This document shows, in pieces, positions 51,388 through 60,153 of a stretch of 64,000 bases of DNA. How positions within the stretch are numbered: position 1 is the first letter of the stretch; the number at the start of each line of letters is the position of its first letter. A model generated the notes under the pieces. The model saw only the letters and a program-made list of their open reading frames with translations, searched no databases and had not been told where the DNA came from. The position numbers and the translations under genes are program-made. Source of the DNA: Algorimicrobium sp002414705 (GTDB lineage: Bacteria; Bacteroidota; Bacteroidia; Flavobacteriales; Flavobacteriaceae); NCBI GenBank assembly GCA_963972425.1, contig CAXAUF010000003.1, forward strand, positions 62,001 through 126,000, given 5' to 3'.

Positions 51388-52998
51388 ATGCGTCAAGCGT
51401 TTTCTAATATATTTATAGTCATTCTAATAGCATTATTAATTGCAAGTTGTGCCAACAGAGGCAGACCAAGTGGTGGCATTAAGGATATTATACCTCCAAA
51501 AATTACCAAATCTGAACCTGAAAATTATAGCACGAATTTTACAGGAAATGAAATAAAAATTTATTTTGATGAGTATATCAAGATTAACAATGTTTCCAAG
51601 CAACTAATTATATCGCCTCCAATGGATCCTGCACCAGATATAATTCCGCTTTCTAGTGCTAGCAAGTATATAAAGATTAAAATTAAAGACACTTTAGCGC
51701 CCAATACAACATACGCTTTTAACTTTGGGAATAGTATTGTGGATAATAATGAAGAAAATCCATATCCATTTTATAAATATGTGTTTTCAACTGGTAATTA
51801 TATCGATTCGCTTTCTACAAAAGGAATTATTGTGGATGCCACTTTACGTAAGCCAGAAGATTTTGTTTCCGTCATGCTATACGAAGCAGACACGACGTTT
51901 ACTGATTCCATTATTTTTAAGAAAAAACCAAAATACGTCACCAATACACTTGATAGTACTACCACTTTTTCTTTAGAAAACTTAAAGGCTGGAAAATACA
52001 AATTGATCGCGTTAAAAGACAATAATCAAGATTACAAGTTCCAGCCACATACTGACAAAATAGCCTTTCATGAAGGTTTTATAGACGTTCCGGTAGACAC
52101 AACTACAACTTTTCTTTTAAAATTATTTTCAGAAGATTTAGAACCCAAAATTACTAGACCTCGTTTGATTTCTGGCGAAAAAATTGTTTTTCCTTTTGAA
52201 GGTGATCATAAAAACTTTCAAATTGCTATAACAGAAACGGTTCCTGAAAATTTTGAATATCGTGTAACCAAAGATGCTAAAACAGATTCATTGTATTATT
52301 GGTACAAACCACGTTTGGAATTAGACTCATTACAATTTCAAGTAACAAACAAAAATTACAATAAAAACTTTAACGTAAAATTAAGCGAACAAAAACGGGA
52401 CACCATGATTGTTAAGGTGGAACCAAATGGTCTTTTAGATTTTAATGAGGACTTTAAAATAACCAACACCGTTCCTTTTACACGTTTCAAAAAAAAGAAC
52501 GTAACCATATTAGATAAAGATTCTGTGGCAGTAGATTTTAGAGTGAAGCTAGATTCTTTATCAAACACCTACACATTAAAATTCGATAAAAAGGAAAGTG
52601 AAACCTATAGAATTCAGATGTTACCAGAAGCTTTAACCGACTTTTTCGATAATAAAAACGATACACTTAATTACCAATTAACAACGAAAACCTATTCAGA
52701 TTATGGTGATATTCGTGTTGTGCTAAAAAACGCTACCTATCCTGTTATTACTCAAATTACCGATGATAAAGGAGAGGTTGTTGCTGAACAATACAGTAGT
52801 AAAGCCGAACCTATTGATTTTAGGCATTTTAAACCTGGTATTTTTTACTTACGTGTTATTTTTGACACCAACAAAAATAAAAAATATGATACTGGAAATT
52901 ATCTTAAAAACCAACAACCAGAGCGCGTTAGCTATTATAAAGACAAGTTAGAAATTCGCTCTAATTTTGACCAAATTTACGAGTTTACATTATTTTAA
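51388..52998 (+). CDS. Ig-like domain lipoprotein (SbsA-type Ig)
   Basis: A 536-residue lipoprotein from the ATG at 51388 (lipobox IASC, Cys21); upstream residues of the open frame are not signal-like. Mature residues begin ANRGRPSGGIKDIIPP, the conserved start of a Bacteroidota family with an SbsA-like bacterial Ig domain (about 30-130, KSEPENYSTNFTGNEIKIYF). The rest is beta-rich. Exact role unknown; probably an outer-membrane or surface lipoprotein. The stop region overlaps the convergent nitrilase-family gene by 14 bases. Confidence 0.88.
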   Translation: MRQAFSNIFIVILIALLIASCANRGRPSGGIKDIIPPKITKSEPENYSTNFTGNEIKIYFDEYIKINNVSKQLIISPPMDPAPDIIPLSSASKYIKIKIKDTLAPNTTYAFNFGNSIVDNNEENPYPFYKYVFSTGNYIDSLSTKGIIVDATLRKPEDFVSVMLYEADTTFTDSIIFKKKPKYVTNTLDSTTTFSLENLKAGKYKLIALKDNNQDYKFQPHTDKIAFHEGFIDVPVDTTTTFLLKLFSEDLEPKITRPRLISGEKIVFPFEGDHKNFQIAITETVPENFEYRVTKDAKTDSLYYWYKPRLELDSLQFQVTNKNYNKNFNVKLSEQKRDTMIVKVEPNGLLDFNEDFKITNTVPFTRFKKKNVTILDKDSVAVDFRVKLDSLSNTYTLKFDKKESETYRIQMLPEALTDFFDNKNDTLNYQLTTKTYSDYGDIRVVLKNATYPVITQITDDKGEVVAEQYSSKAEPIDFRHFKPGIFYLRVIFDTNKNKKYDTGNYLKNQQPERVSYYKDKLEIRSNFDQIYEFTLF

Positions 52999-53764
52999 AC
53001 TGGTCGCGATCATTTAAGAATTTTAATTTTTCTCGATATCTTGAAATATGCGTTTTATCTAGCGAAACCAATTCAATATGATCCTTGTTTGGCCTAACAG
53101 GTGTAATATTATTCCCTAGCACATCATACACTGCCGAATGTCCAGAATATTCATTATGAGCGTCATCTTCTCCAATTCTATTTACTCCAATACAGTAACA
53201 CATGTTTTCAATTGCACGTGCTTTTAACAAGGCATCCCATGCTGCAATACGCGGTTTTGGCCAGTTAGCCACATAAATTAGTGCATCATAATCTGTGGTG
53301 TTTCTTGCCCAAACTGGGAAGCGTAAATCATAGCAAATTTGCAGGCAAATAGCCCAATCTTTATAGGTAACAATTACTTGCTCTTGTCCAGATGTAAACA
53401 CTTTATCCTCTCCTGCTAATGAAAACGCATGGCGTTTGTTGTAGGTTTTAAGCGTGCCATCTGGAAAGGTAAAAACCATTCTATTATAAAACTGTCCGTT
53501 TTCTTCAATAATAAGACTTCCAGTAATGGCTGCATCAGTTTCAGAAGCTCGTTTTTTCATCCAAGTAACGGATTTCCCATCCATAGTTTCTGCAACAGCT
53601 TTCGCATTCATAGTAAAACCTGTTGTAAACATTTCGGGCAACACAATTAAATCCACAGGCTGTTTAATTCCTTGAATTTTTGCCTTAAAATGCTTTCTAT
53701 TTGCTTTGGGATCTTCCCAAATTAAAAGAGTTTGAATTATGGCGACGTGCAATGGTTGTTTCAT
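52985..53764 (-). CDS. Nitrilase-superfamily omega-amidase (YafV-like)
   Basis: A 259-residue carbon-nitrogen hydrolase with the full catalytic triad: Glu44 (VLPEMF), Lys110 (YNKRHAF) and Cys144 (LQICYDLRFP). Omega-amidases hydrolyse alpha-ketoglutaramate and alpha-ketosuccinamate. The gene lies 13 bases after a methionine/glutamine-type aminotransferase, the same pair known in other bacteria (YbdL with YafV), where transamination of glutamine is pulled forward by the amidase. The 3' end overlaps the convergent Ig-lipoprotein gene by 14 bases. Confidence 0.93.
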   Translation of the reverse strand: MKQPLHVAIIQTLLIWEDPKANRKHFKAKIQGIKQPVDLIVLPEMFTTGFTMNAKAVAETMDGKSVTWMKKRASETDAAITGSLIIEENGQFYNRMVFTFPDGTLKTYNKRHAFSLAGEDKVFTSGQEQVIVTYKDWAICLQICYDLRFPVWARNTTDYDALIYVANWPKPRIAAWDALLKARAIENMCYCIGVNRIGEDDAHNEYSGHSAVYDVLGNNITPVRPNKDHIELVSLDKTHISRYREKLKFLNDRDQFKIM

Positions 53765-53777
53765 AGGATATAAATAT

Positions 53778-54920
53778 CTATAAATTATTTAAAATATCAG
53801 CCGCTTTTTTAAGCGTTTCATTGGTCTTTGCAAAACAAAATCGTAAGACCTGATCATCTTTATTATCTAAATTAAAAACAGACAATGGAATAGACGCTAA
53901 ACCATTCACAATTGTTAAACGTTTTGCAAAATCTACATCGTATTCATCTGTTAATTCTGAATAACCCAACACCTGAAAATAGGTTCCTTGACTTGGTTTA
54001 AACGTAAATTTAGAATCTTTTATGAGATTTAAAAAATAATCCCGCTTTTCTTGATAGAAGTCCGCTAAACCTAGATAATGACTTGGCGCTTTTAAATAGT
54101 CGGCTAATCCTTTTTGCATAGCACTATTTACAGAAAACACATTAAATTGGTGTACTTTCTGAAATTCAAACATCAGGTCTTTTGGTGCGCAGCAGTAACC
54201 CATTTTCCAACCTGTATTATGAAACGTTTTCCCAAAAGATGCCACAATAAAACTACGCTGCTTTAAATCTGCAAATAAACACGCACTTTGGTGTTTTTGT
54301 TCATCAAAAATCATGTGTTCATAAACCTCATCGCTTAAAACGATAATATCGGTTCCTTCGGTTAATGCTTGTAGTTTCAGCATATCGTATTCTGATAAAA
54401 CCGTTCCACTCGGATTATGTGGTGTGTTGATGATTATCATTTTCGTTTTACTGGAAATTTGCACGTTCACTTCATCCCAATTTATTGAATAATCCGGCGC
54501 TTCCAATTGAATTGCCTTAGGTTTTCCTCCATTAATTCTAATTGCAGGTTCGTAACAATCGTAAGCAGGTTTAAAAATAATAACCTCATCATCTGCATGA
54601 ATAAAAGCAGAGATAATGGTGTAAATAGCTTGGGTAGCTCCAGCTGTAATGGTAATTTCTGATTCTGGGTTGTAATTGGTGTTGTAGAGTAATTCGAATT
54701 TTTTCGAAATAGACTCTCGTAATTCCATATTTCCTGCCATTGGTGCATATTGGTTAAAACCAGAATTCATAGCCTGACTCACTAAATCAATCAACTTTTG
54801 ATCGCTTTTAAAGTTTGGAAACCCTTGCGATAAATTTATAGCGTTATGTTTATGAGCTAAAGCACTCATTACTGAAAAAATACTAGTTTCAACCTGTGGT
54901 AATTTGGAAATATGTCTCAT
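53778..54920 (-). CDS. Methionine aminotransferase (class I PLP, YbdL/KAT-like)
   Basis: A 380-residue fold-type I aminotransferase. PLP lysine is Lys231 in SFGKTFHNTGWKMGYC; other signatures are INLSQGFPNF (28-37), TPHNPSGT (166-173) and SDEVYEHM (196-203). This pattern is that of YbdL and glutamine transaminase K, which use methionine, aromatic amino acids and glutamine with keto acids such as keto-methylthiobutyrate. Together with the downstream omega-amidase it probably regenerates methionine in the salvage pathway. Single two-gene operon. Confidence 0.94.
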   Translation of the reverse strand: MRHISKLPQVETSIFSVMSALAHKHNAINLSQGFPNFKSDQKLIDLVSQAMNSGFNQYAPMAGNMELRESISKKFELLYNTNYNPESEITITAGATQAIYTIISAFIHADDEVIIFKPAYDCYEPAIRINGGKPKAIQLEAPDYSINWDEVNVQISSKTKMIIINTPHNPSGTVLSEYDMLKLQALTEGTDIIVLSDEVYEHMIFDEQKHQSACLFADLKQRSFIVASFGKTFHNTGWKMGYCCAPKDLMFEFQKVHQFNVFSVNSAMQKGLADYLKAPSHYLGLADFYQEKRDYFLNLIKDSKFTFKPSQGTYFQVLGYSELTDEYDVDFAKRLTIVNGLASIPLSVFNLDNKDDQVLRFCFAKTNETLKKAADILNNL

Positions 54921-55078
54921 ACTTGTAAAGGTAATACGTTAAGCTTTACTTCTACATATATTTTTTTCGATTCTCAAAAAAATAAACGTCATGACTACAA
55001 AATATCATCAACTATTAAAACAGAAGTAAAATAAGTCACAATAACTTTTTTATATTTACGGGAATAAAATAATAAACC

Positions 55079-57205
55079 ATGAAATTAATTAGATTATTAG
55101 TACTCTTTATTGTTTTTCAAGCATCTGCTCAGCAAGGTGGTATGTGGATTCCTTCGCTTTTAGAAGGGATGAATGAAAACGAAATGACCGCTTTAGGTAG
55201 CAAACTATCTGCTAAAGACATTTACGACGTTAACAATTCCAGTCTTAAAGATGCCATTGGGCATTTTAATGGTGGTTGCACCAGCGAAATTATTTCAGAT
55301 AAAGGTTTGGTGCTTACCAATCACCATTGTGGATTTGGACAAATCCAATCGCATTCCTCTTTAGAAAACGATTATTTAAAAGATGGTTTTTGGGCCATGA
55401 ATTTAGAAGACGAATTACCAAATGACGGTCTCTACATAGAATTTATTGTGCGTATTGAAGACATTACAACACAAGCTTTAGCTGGTGTAACAGATGCCAT
55501 GACTGAAAGAGAAAAACAGTCGGCTATTGATAAAAACACCAACACACTTCAAACTAAAGTGACTAAAGAAGCTTGGCAAGACACAAAAGTGAAGTCCTTT
55601 TTTAAAGGCAATCAGTATTTCTTATTCGTAACAGAACGTTTTGAAGACATTCGTCTAGTTGGTGCACCACCAACCAGTATTGGTAAATTTGGTAGCGACA
55701 CAGACAACTGGGTGTTTCCTAGACATACAGGCGATTTTTCTATGTTTCGTATTTATGCAGACAAAGATAATAAGCCAGCAAAATATAGTAAAGACAATGT
55801 GCCTTACACGCCAAAACACTATTTACCAATTTCTTTAGATGGTGTTGAAGAAGGCGATTTTACTATGGTTTTTGGTTTTCCAGGAACAACAGACGAGTAT
55901 TTACCAGCCGTTGCTATTGAGCATATAACACAAGAATTTAATCCGAGTAATATTGCTATTCGTGAAGCTGCTTTAAAAGTCATTGATGCAGAAATGAAGG
56001 TAAATGATGATGTCCGCATTAAATATGCATCTAAACAAGCAGGAATTGCTAATGCTTGGAAAAAATGGATTGGCGAAAATTTAGGTATTAAAAAGAGTAA
56101 TGCTGTTGCACAACGTCGTGCTTTTGAAGCCACGTTTACCAAAGCCTTAAAAGAAAAAGGCCTAGAAGATAAATATGGTCACATACTTCCAGAATTTGAC
56201 ACATTATACAAAGATTTTGCTGCCACAAATATTAAACGTAGAAATTTTATTGAAGTCTTTTTAATTACCAATGAGCTCATGACTATGACGTTTAGAGCCT
56301 ATCAAGTAGAACAAGCTTTACAACGTGATCCTGAAAGTATGGATAAAAATCGTGCTTCTATTACAAGTGTTTTAGAAGGGATTCATAAAAATTATGATGT
56401 AAAAGTAGATAGAGGTGTTTTTGAAAACGTGATGCCTTTTTACACAAATAATGTAAACACCTCAATTTATGATACTACGGCATTTACTAATTTAGAGTCG
56501 GCTTTAGCCTTATTTGAAGGCTCTGCAGATGATGTAATTAAGAAGTTAAATAATGATGCAGCTTACAGCTATGCAAAACCGTTTATTGAAGAATTCTACA
56601 CCAAATTAAATCCGGAATTTCAACAAAAAAATGAACCCATTACAGCTCTTCAAACGGAATATATGACAGCCCTTATGGAAGCACTACCAAACGAGCGTTA
56701 CTTTCCAGATGCTAACAGCACGCTGCGTGTTACTTATGGTCAAGTTCGTGGTTACGCACCAAGAGATGCCGTGTATTACAATCCTGTAAGTTATTTAGAT
56801 GGTGTTATTGAAAAATACGTTCCTGGCGATTATGAGTTTGATGTACCACAAAAATTAATCGACCTATACGAAGCTAAAGATTATGGTCAATATGCAGATG
56901 CCAACGGAAAAGTTCCCGTTTGCTTTTTAGGAACCAACCACACAACAGGTGGAAATTCAGGAAGTCCTGCTATTGATGCACACGGAAATCTAGTGGGTTT
57001 AAATTTTGATCGCGTTTGGGAAGGCACCATGAGTGATATGAATTATGATCCAGAAATTTGTAGAAATATCATGGTAGATTTACGCTATGTATTGTTCATC
57101 GTTGATAAATATGCAGGTGCTTCACACCTTATTGACGAAATGACGTTGGTTCATCCAAAAAGCGGAAAAAGCAAATCTAAAAACAAGAAGAAAGTTAAGA
57201 ATTAA
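55079..57205 (+). CDS. S46 family dipeptidyl-peptidase, DPP11 type
   Basis: A 708-residue periplasmic serine peptidase (signal ending FQASAQ). S46 signatures: KGLVLTNHHCGFGQIQ with the catalytic His (82 or 83), RHTGDFSMFRIYADKD, and GGNSGSPAID with Ser627. Arg645 in LNFDRVWEG lies exactly 18 residues after the catalytic Ser, the same spacing as Ser655 and Arg673 of Porphyromonas DPP11. That Arg selects acidic P1 residues, whereas DPP7 has Gly there. It therefore probably removes N-terminal dipeptides ending in Asp or Glu. S46 peptidases supply dipeptides to asaccharolytic Bacteroidota. Confidence 0.95.
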   Translation: MKLIRLLVLFIVFQASAQQGGMWIPSLLEGMNENEMTALGSKLSAKDIYDVNNSSLKDAIGHFNGGCTSEIISDKGLVLTNHHCGFGQIQSHSSLENDYLKDGFWAMNLEDELPNDGLYIEFIVRIEDITTQALAGVTDAMTEREKQSAIDKNTNTLQTKVTKEAWQDTKVKSFFKGNQYFLFVTERFEDIRLVGAPPTSIGKFGSDTDNWVFPRHTGDFSMFRIYADKDNKPAKYSKDNVPYTPKHYLPISLDGVEEGDFTMVFGFPGTTDEYLPAVAIEHITQEFNPSNIAIREAALKVIDAEMKVNDDVRIKYASKQAGIANAWKKWIGENLGIKKSNAVAQRRAFEATFTKALKEKGLEDKYGHILPEFDTLYKDFAATNIKRRNFIEVFLITNELMTMTFRAYQVEQALQRDPESMDKNRASITSVLEGIHKNYDVKVDRGVFENVMPFYTNNVNTSIYDTTAFTNLESALALFEGSADDVIKKLNNDAAYSYAKPFIEEFYTKLNPEFQQKNEPITALQTEYMTALMEALPNERYFPDANSTLRVTYGQVRGYAPRDAVYYNPVSYLDGVIEKYVPGDYEFDVPQKLIDLYEAKDYGQYADANGKVPVCFLGTNHTTGGNSGSPAIDAHGNLVGLNFDRVWEGTMSDMNYDPEICRNIMVDLRYVLFIVDKYAGASHLIDEMTLVHPKSGKSKSKNKKKVKN

Positions 57206-57229
57206 TTTTAGTTTTTAACCAAAACAGTA

Positions 57230-57272
57230 AAGCCTCACAATCCTGAAATAATGGATTTGTGAGGCTTTTTTA
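57230..57272 (+). terminator. Terminator of the S46 peptidase gene
   Basis: AAGCCTCACAATCC and GGATTTGTGAGGCTT pair over 14 bases with one bulge, followed by T6. Confidence 0.9.
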
Positions 57273-57307
57273 ACACATATTAAAAAATCAAACTCCAATT
57301 TTATCCT

Positions 57308-57315
57308 TACATTTG
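57308..57315 (+). promoter_or_regulatory. Candidate -7 box of the thioredoxin-TPR gene
   Basis: TACATTTG matches TAnnTTTG, 20 bases before the start codon. No TTG is found at the -33 position, so support is partial. Confidence 0.45.
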
Positions 57316-57335
57316 ATTTTCAAATACTTACAAAT

Positions 57336-58241
57336 ATGAAACATATATTCACCAGTATGGCCATTATTTTCGGATTTCAAATACTGATGTCGCAAACCAT
57401 AAACCAACAAGTGAAAGATGAAGACGGCAAAGACATGCTTGTCGGAACTATTAATAAAGCTGGTTTAACACAAGTACCTTTTGGCGAATGGTTTAATAAA
57501 AATCACGATGCGTATGCCGTAAATGACAAAATTGTAAAACAGCTAAAAGACTCCTTAAATCAGTATACTATTAAAGCTTTTTTAGGAACTTGGTGTGGCG
57601 ATAGCAAACGCGAAGTGCCTCAATTTTATAGTGTTTTAGAATTAGCTAATTTCCCTATGAATCAATTAGAGGTAATTGCTTTAGATCATTCTGAAACAGC
57701 TTATAAACAAGGTCCAAATGGTGAAGAAAAAGGTATGAATATTCATAGAGTCCCAACGTTTATTTTTTATAAAAATGGTGAGGAAGTCAATCGGATTGTG
57801 GAATTCCCAAAAGAGACTTTAGAACGTGATATGCTAAAAATTGTAAACCATGAGAATTACTTTCCAAGTTATTATGTTGCCAATACACTTTACAACTTTA
57901 TAGAAAAAAATAGTTTAGAAGACCTTAAAAAAAGCGAATTGAGTTTTCTTGCCACCTTTTTGGAATATTCGGAAGGCAGTAAAGAACTAAACACACTTGG
58001 GAATATATATTATTATGACAAACAATTTGATAAGGCGAATTATGTTTTTGATTTAAATAGCAAATTGTTTCCAAATCGGCATATTGTTTACACCAGTTTA
58101 GGGAAACTACAATTTGAAACCAAAAATTATTCTGAAGCTTTAAAAAACTATTATCAGTCCTTAAGTTTGTATCCTGATGATGCAAATGCTTTGGAAATGA
58201 TTGAGAAGATTAAAGCCGCTAATACTAAAGACCAGGGCTGA
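57336..58241 (+). CDS. Exported thioredoxin-fold protein with TPR tail
   Basis: A 301-residue protein with a signal peptide (ending LMSQ) and a thioredoxin fold at about 30-170. The active-site position reads WCGDSKRE: Cys87 is present, but the second Cys is Ser90, so it cannot form the usual intramolecular disulfide. The cis-Pro region RVPTFIFYKNGEEVNRI is intact. Residues 190-295 are TPR-like helices (ELNTLGNIYYYDKQFDKANY and so on). This suggests a monothiol, binding or reductase-type role in the periplasm. Partner unknown. Confidence 0.85.
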   Translation: MKHIFTSMAIIFGFQILMSQTINQQVKDEDGKDMLVGTINKAGLTQVPFGEWFNKNHDAYAVNDKIVKQLKDSLNQYTIKAFLGTWCGDSKREVPQFYSVLELANFPMNQLEVIALDHSETAYKQGPNGEEKGMNIHRVPTFIFYKNGEEVNRIVEFPKETLERDMLKIVNHENYFPSYYVANTLYNFIEKNSLEDLKKSELSFLATFLEYSEGSKELNTLGNIYYYDKQFDKANYVFDLNSKLFPNRHIVYTSLGKLQFETKNYSEALKNYYQSLSLYPDDANALEMIEKIKAANTKDQG

Positions 58242-58254
58242 TTTGCTTCTCGAT

Positions 58255-58300
58255 ACATCCCGATTTACAATCAGGACACTCGAAGTGACGCAAAAATCAA
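58255..58300. repeat. REP-like intergenic element (CTCGATACATCCCGATT type)
   Basis: TCTCGATACATCCCGATT, TAC, then AATCAGGACACTCGA: arms TCCCGATT and AATCAGGA pair with one mismatch, flanked by CTCGATAC and CACTCGAAG. I recognise the type as a dispersed flavobacterial element. Confidence 0.5.
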
Positions 58301-58322
58301 GTTTACTACATACTAAAATAAA

Positions 58323-58358
58323 TAGACCTGACAGGTTTTTAAAAACCTGTTAGGTCTA
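58323..58358. repeat. 36-base near-perfect inverted repeat between convergent genes
   Basis: TAGACCTGACAGGTTTTT is followed directly by AAAAACCTGTTAGGTCTA, an 18+18 dyad with one mismatch. It lies 5 bases before the end of the MutS-like gene. It could act as a terminator for both strands, and I recognise GACCTGACAGGTTTT as a word found repeatedly in Flavobacteriia. Confidence 0.6.
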
Positions 58359-58363
58359 TCACT

Positions 58364-60136
58364 TTATATAATCTCCATTTTCTTCAATAAGAAACTCGCA
58401 TTCATATTTTGACAAATACCTTTTTTGAATTTATAGTCAAAAAAGAGTTCGTCATTAATAATTTGTGCATCGAAATAATAGTTTTTTACAGGCTCTAATT
58501 GCGTTTCTATTTCGCATAAACTTAAATCATGCGTCGCAATAATGCCTGTGGCATGGGATGCTACCAATTTTTCAACAAACTTTTTTGAACCAATGGCTTT
58601 ATCGGTGGAATTGGTTCCTTTTAAAATTTCATCCAGAATAATAAAATACGGTTCGGTTTGAATCGCGTCTACAATAAATTTTAAACGCGTTAATTCCGAA
58701 AAGAAATAACTACTATCATCCGTTAGCGAATCGCTGGTACGCATACTTGTAATTAATTTAATGGGTTGGTAATTACTAGAAGTTGCACAAATTGGTAACC
58801 CAACATTTGCCATAACAATATGTAAAGAAACGGTTCGTAAAAACGTACTTTTTCCAGCCATATTAGCACCAGTTACAATAAAAAACTCCTGATTATTGAT
58901 GGTTAAATCGCTAGCCACACGTTTTTTTGCATCTAATAACGGATGTCCCAAATGTTCAGAATTAATAGTTGTTTGTGTTGTTACAATAGTTGGAAATACA
59001 TAATCCGGATGATTAAAGGCATAATTTCCTAAACTGTTATAGGCATCAAAAAAGGATACAACTTCAAACCAATGCGAAACCGTTTCGTGGTATTGCGCAA
59101 TCCACTGCTCTACTTTATAACTATTTTTTAAATCGATAAGAAAAAAGCCATTTCCTAAAATAGCCGAAATTAAATTGTTTCTATTGTCTAAGGCATCTAA
59201 ATGTTTAGAAAACTTGGCGAAAATTTCCGATGCTTTTTGATGTTTTAATTGAATTTGATTTTGCTTTTCTTTTAGTTCACTGGATGAAAATGTTTCCTGT
59301 TCAATCTGATCTAAAAGCGTGGCATATTGTCTAAAGGTGTCTTTTACTTTATCCGTATTACTAGAAAGGTGATTTATCTTTTTCAAATAGACACCAGTAA
59401 TTAATAATCCTAAAACTAACCAACCTAAAACTAGTATAGATGGAATAATTTCCAGGATAGATAATGCAACAACTAAAACAGAAGCCAGACTAAAAACAAT
59501 TGGCAACCAACTCATGACTTTTGGTAAAAACAACTTATGACTTTTAAGCCAATCTATAATTTTTACAGCAGGTGTTTCTACATGAATCAAAGATGCCACA
59601 GCAGAAAAATGCTGTCGCCAATCTGGTTTACTAGCTAATTCTTTAATCACTTCTTGTCGCGACTCAACGTTCGTAATATCATTGGCATTTAATGCATTTG
59701 CCAATGTTTTGGTCCCTTCGTTTATGGACGTTCTATTTATAAATTGAAAGAAAGATCCTTTACCAAATAAATCAATATCTAAACTATAAAAATGGGTTGG
59801 GTTTTGAAATTCTAAACCCGTTGGTCGTTCATGAAAATCACCAGAAGCAATAGCCAATTCATCTTCATTAATGGCAACGAGAGCTTTATGAAGATTCCGT
59901 TGGTATTTAATATCAGTATATTTAGAGATAGTAAAAATAAACAGAGCCGTTCCAAAAATTCCAACTCCTGTTGCCACTTGCCAATTTTGAAACGTAACAT
60001 AAATAGCTATTGCAGTTCCTACAAAAATACCAAGACGCAACATGCTAAATGTAAAAAGCTTTTTATTAAACGCTTTTACTGCGGTTTGATGGTTTTCTAA
60101 TTGATTTTGGTAATAGGTATTTGGTTCGTGTTTCAT
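58364..60136 (-). CDS. Membrane-anchored MutS-like ATPase
   Basis: A 590-residue protein that keeps only the core and ATPase parts of MutS. It has the Walker A loop GANMAGKST (423-431), DDSSYFFSEL (about 458-467), Walker B FIILDEILKGTN (about 481-492) and ATHDLSLCEI (about 515-524). Unlike mismatch-repair MutS it lacks the mismatch-binding N-terminal domain and has two pairs of transmembrane helices: 32-50 with 54-72, and 210-232 with 233-252. Hence it is not MutS1 and is called MutS-related. The function is unknown; the membrane location suggests a role outside classical mismatch repair. It starts 17 bases after the M28 peptidase gene ends. Confidence 0.9.
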   Translation of the reverse strand: MKHEPNTYYQNQLENHQTAVKAFNKKLFTFSMLRLGIFVGTAIAIYVTFQNWQVATGVGIFGTALFIFTISKYTDIKYQRNLHKALVAINEDELAIASGDFHERPTGLEFQNPTHFYSLDIDLFGKGSFFQFINRTSINEGTKTLANALNANDITNVESRQEVIKELASKPDWRQHFSAVASLIHVETPAVKIIDWLKSHKLFLPKVMSWLPIVFSLASVLVVALSILEIIPSILVLGWLVLGLLITGVYLKKINHLSSNTDKVKDTFRQYATLLDQIEQETFSSSELKEKQNQIQLKHQKASEIFAKFSKHLDALDNRNNLISAILGNGFFLIDLKNSYKVEQWIAQYHETVSHWFEVVSFFDAYNSLGNYAFNHPDYVFPTIVTTQTTINSEHLGHPLLDAKKRVASDLTINNQEFFIVTGANMAGKSTFLRTVSLHIVMANVGLPICATSSNYQPIKLITSMRTSDSLTDDSSYFFSELTRLKFIVDAIQTEPYFIILDEILKGTNSTDKAIGSKKFVEKLVASHATGIIATHDLSLCEIETQLEPVKNYYFDAQIINDELFFDYKFKKGICQNMNASFLLKKMEII

Positions 60137-60153
60137 GAAAGATTTTTAAACTA

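Noticed and set aside
52985..52998. 14-base overlap of convergent genes as a sign of an annotation error
   Set aside because: Both stops are unambiguous and both protein ends look complete; short convergent overlaps are common.
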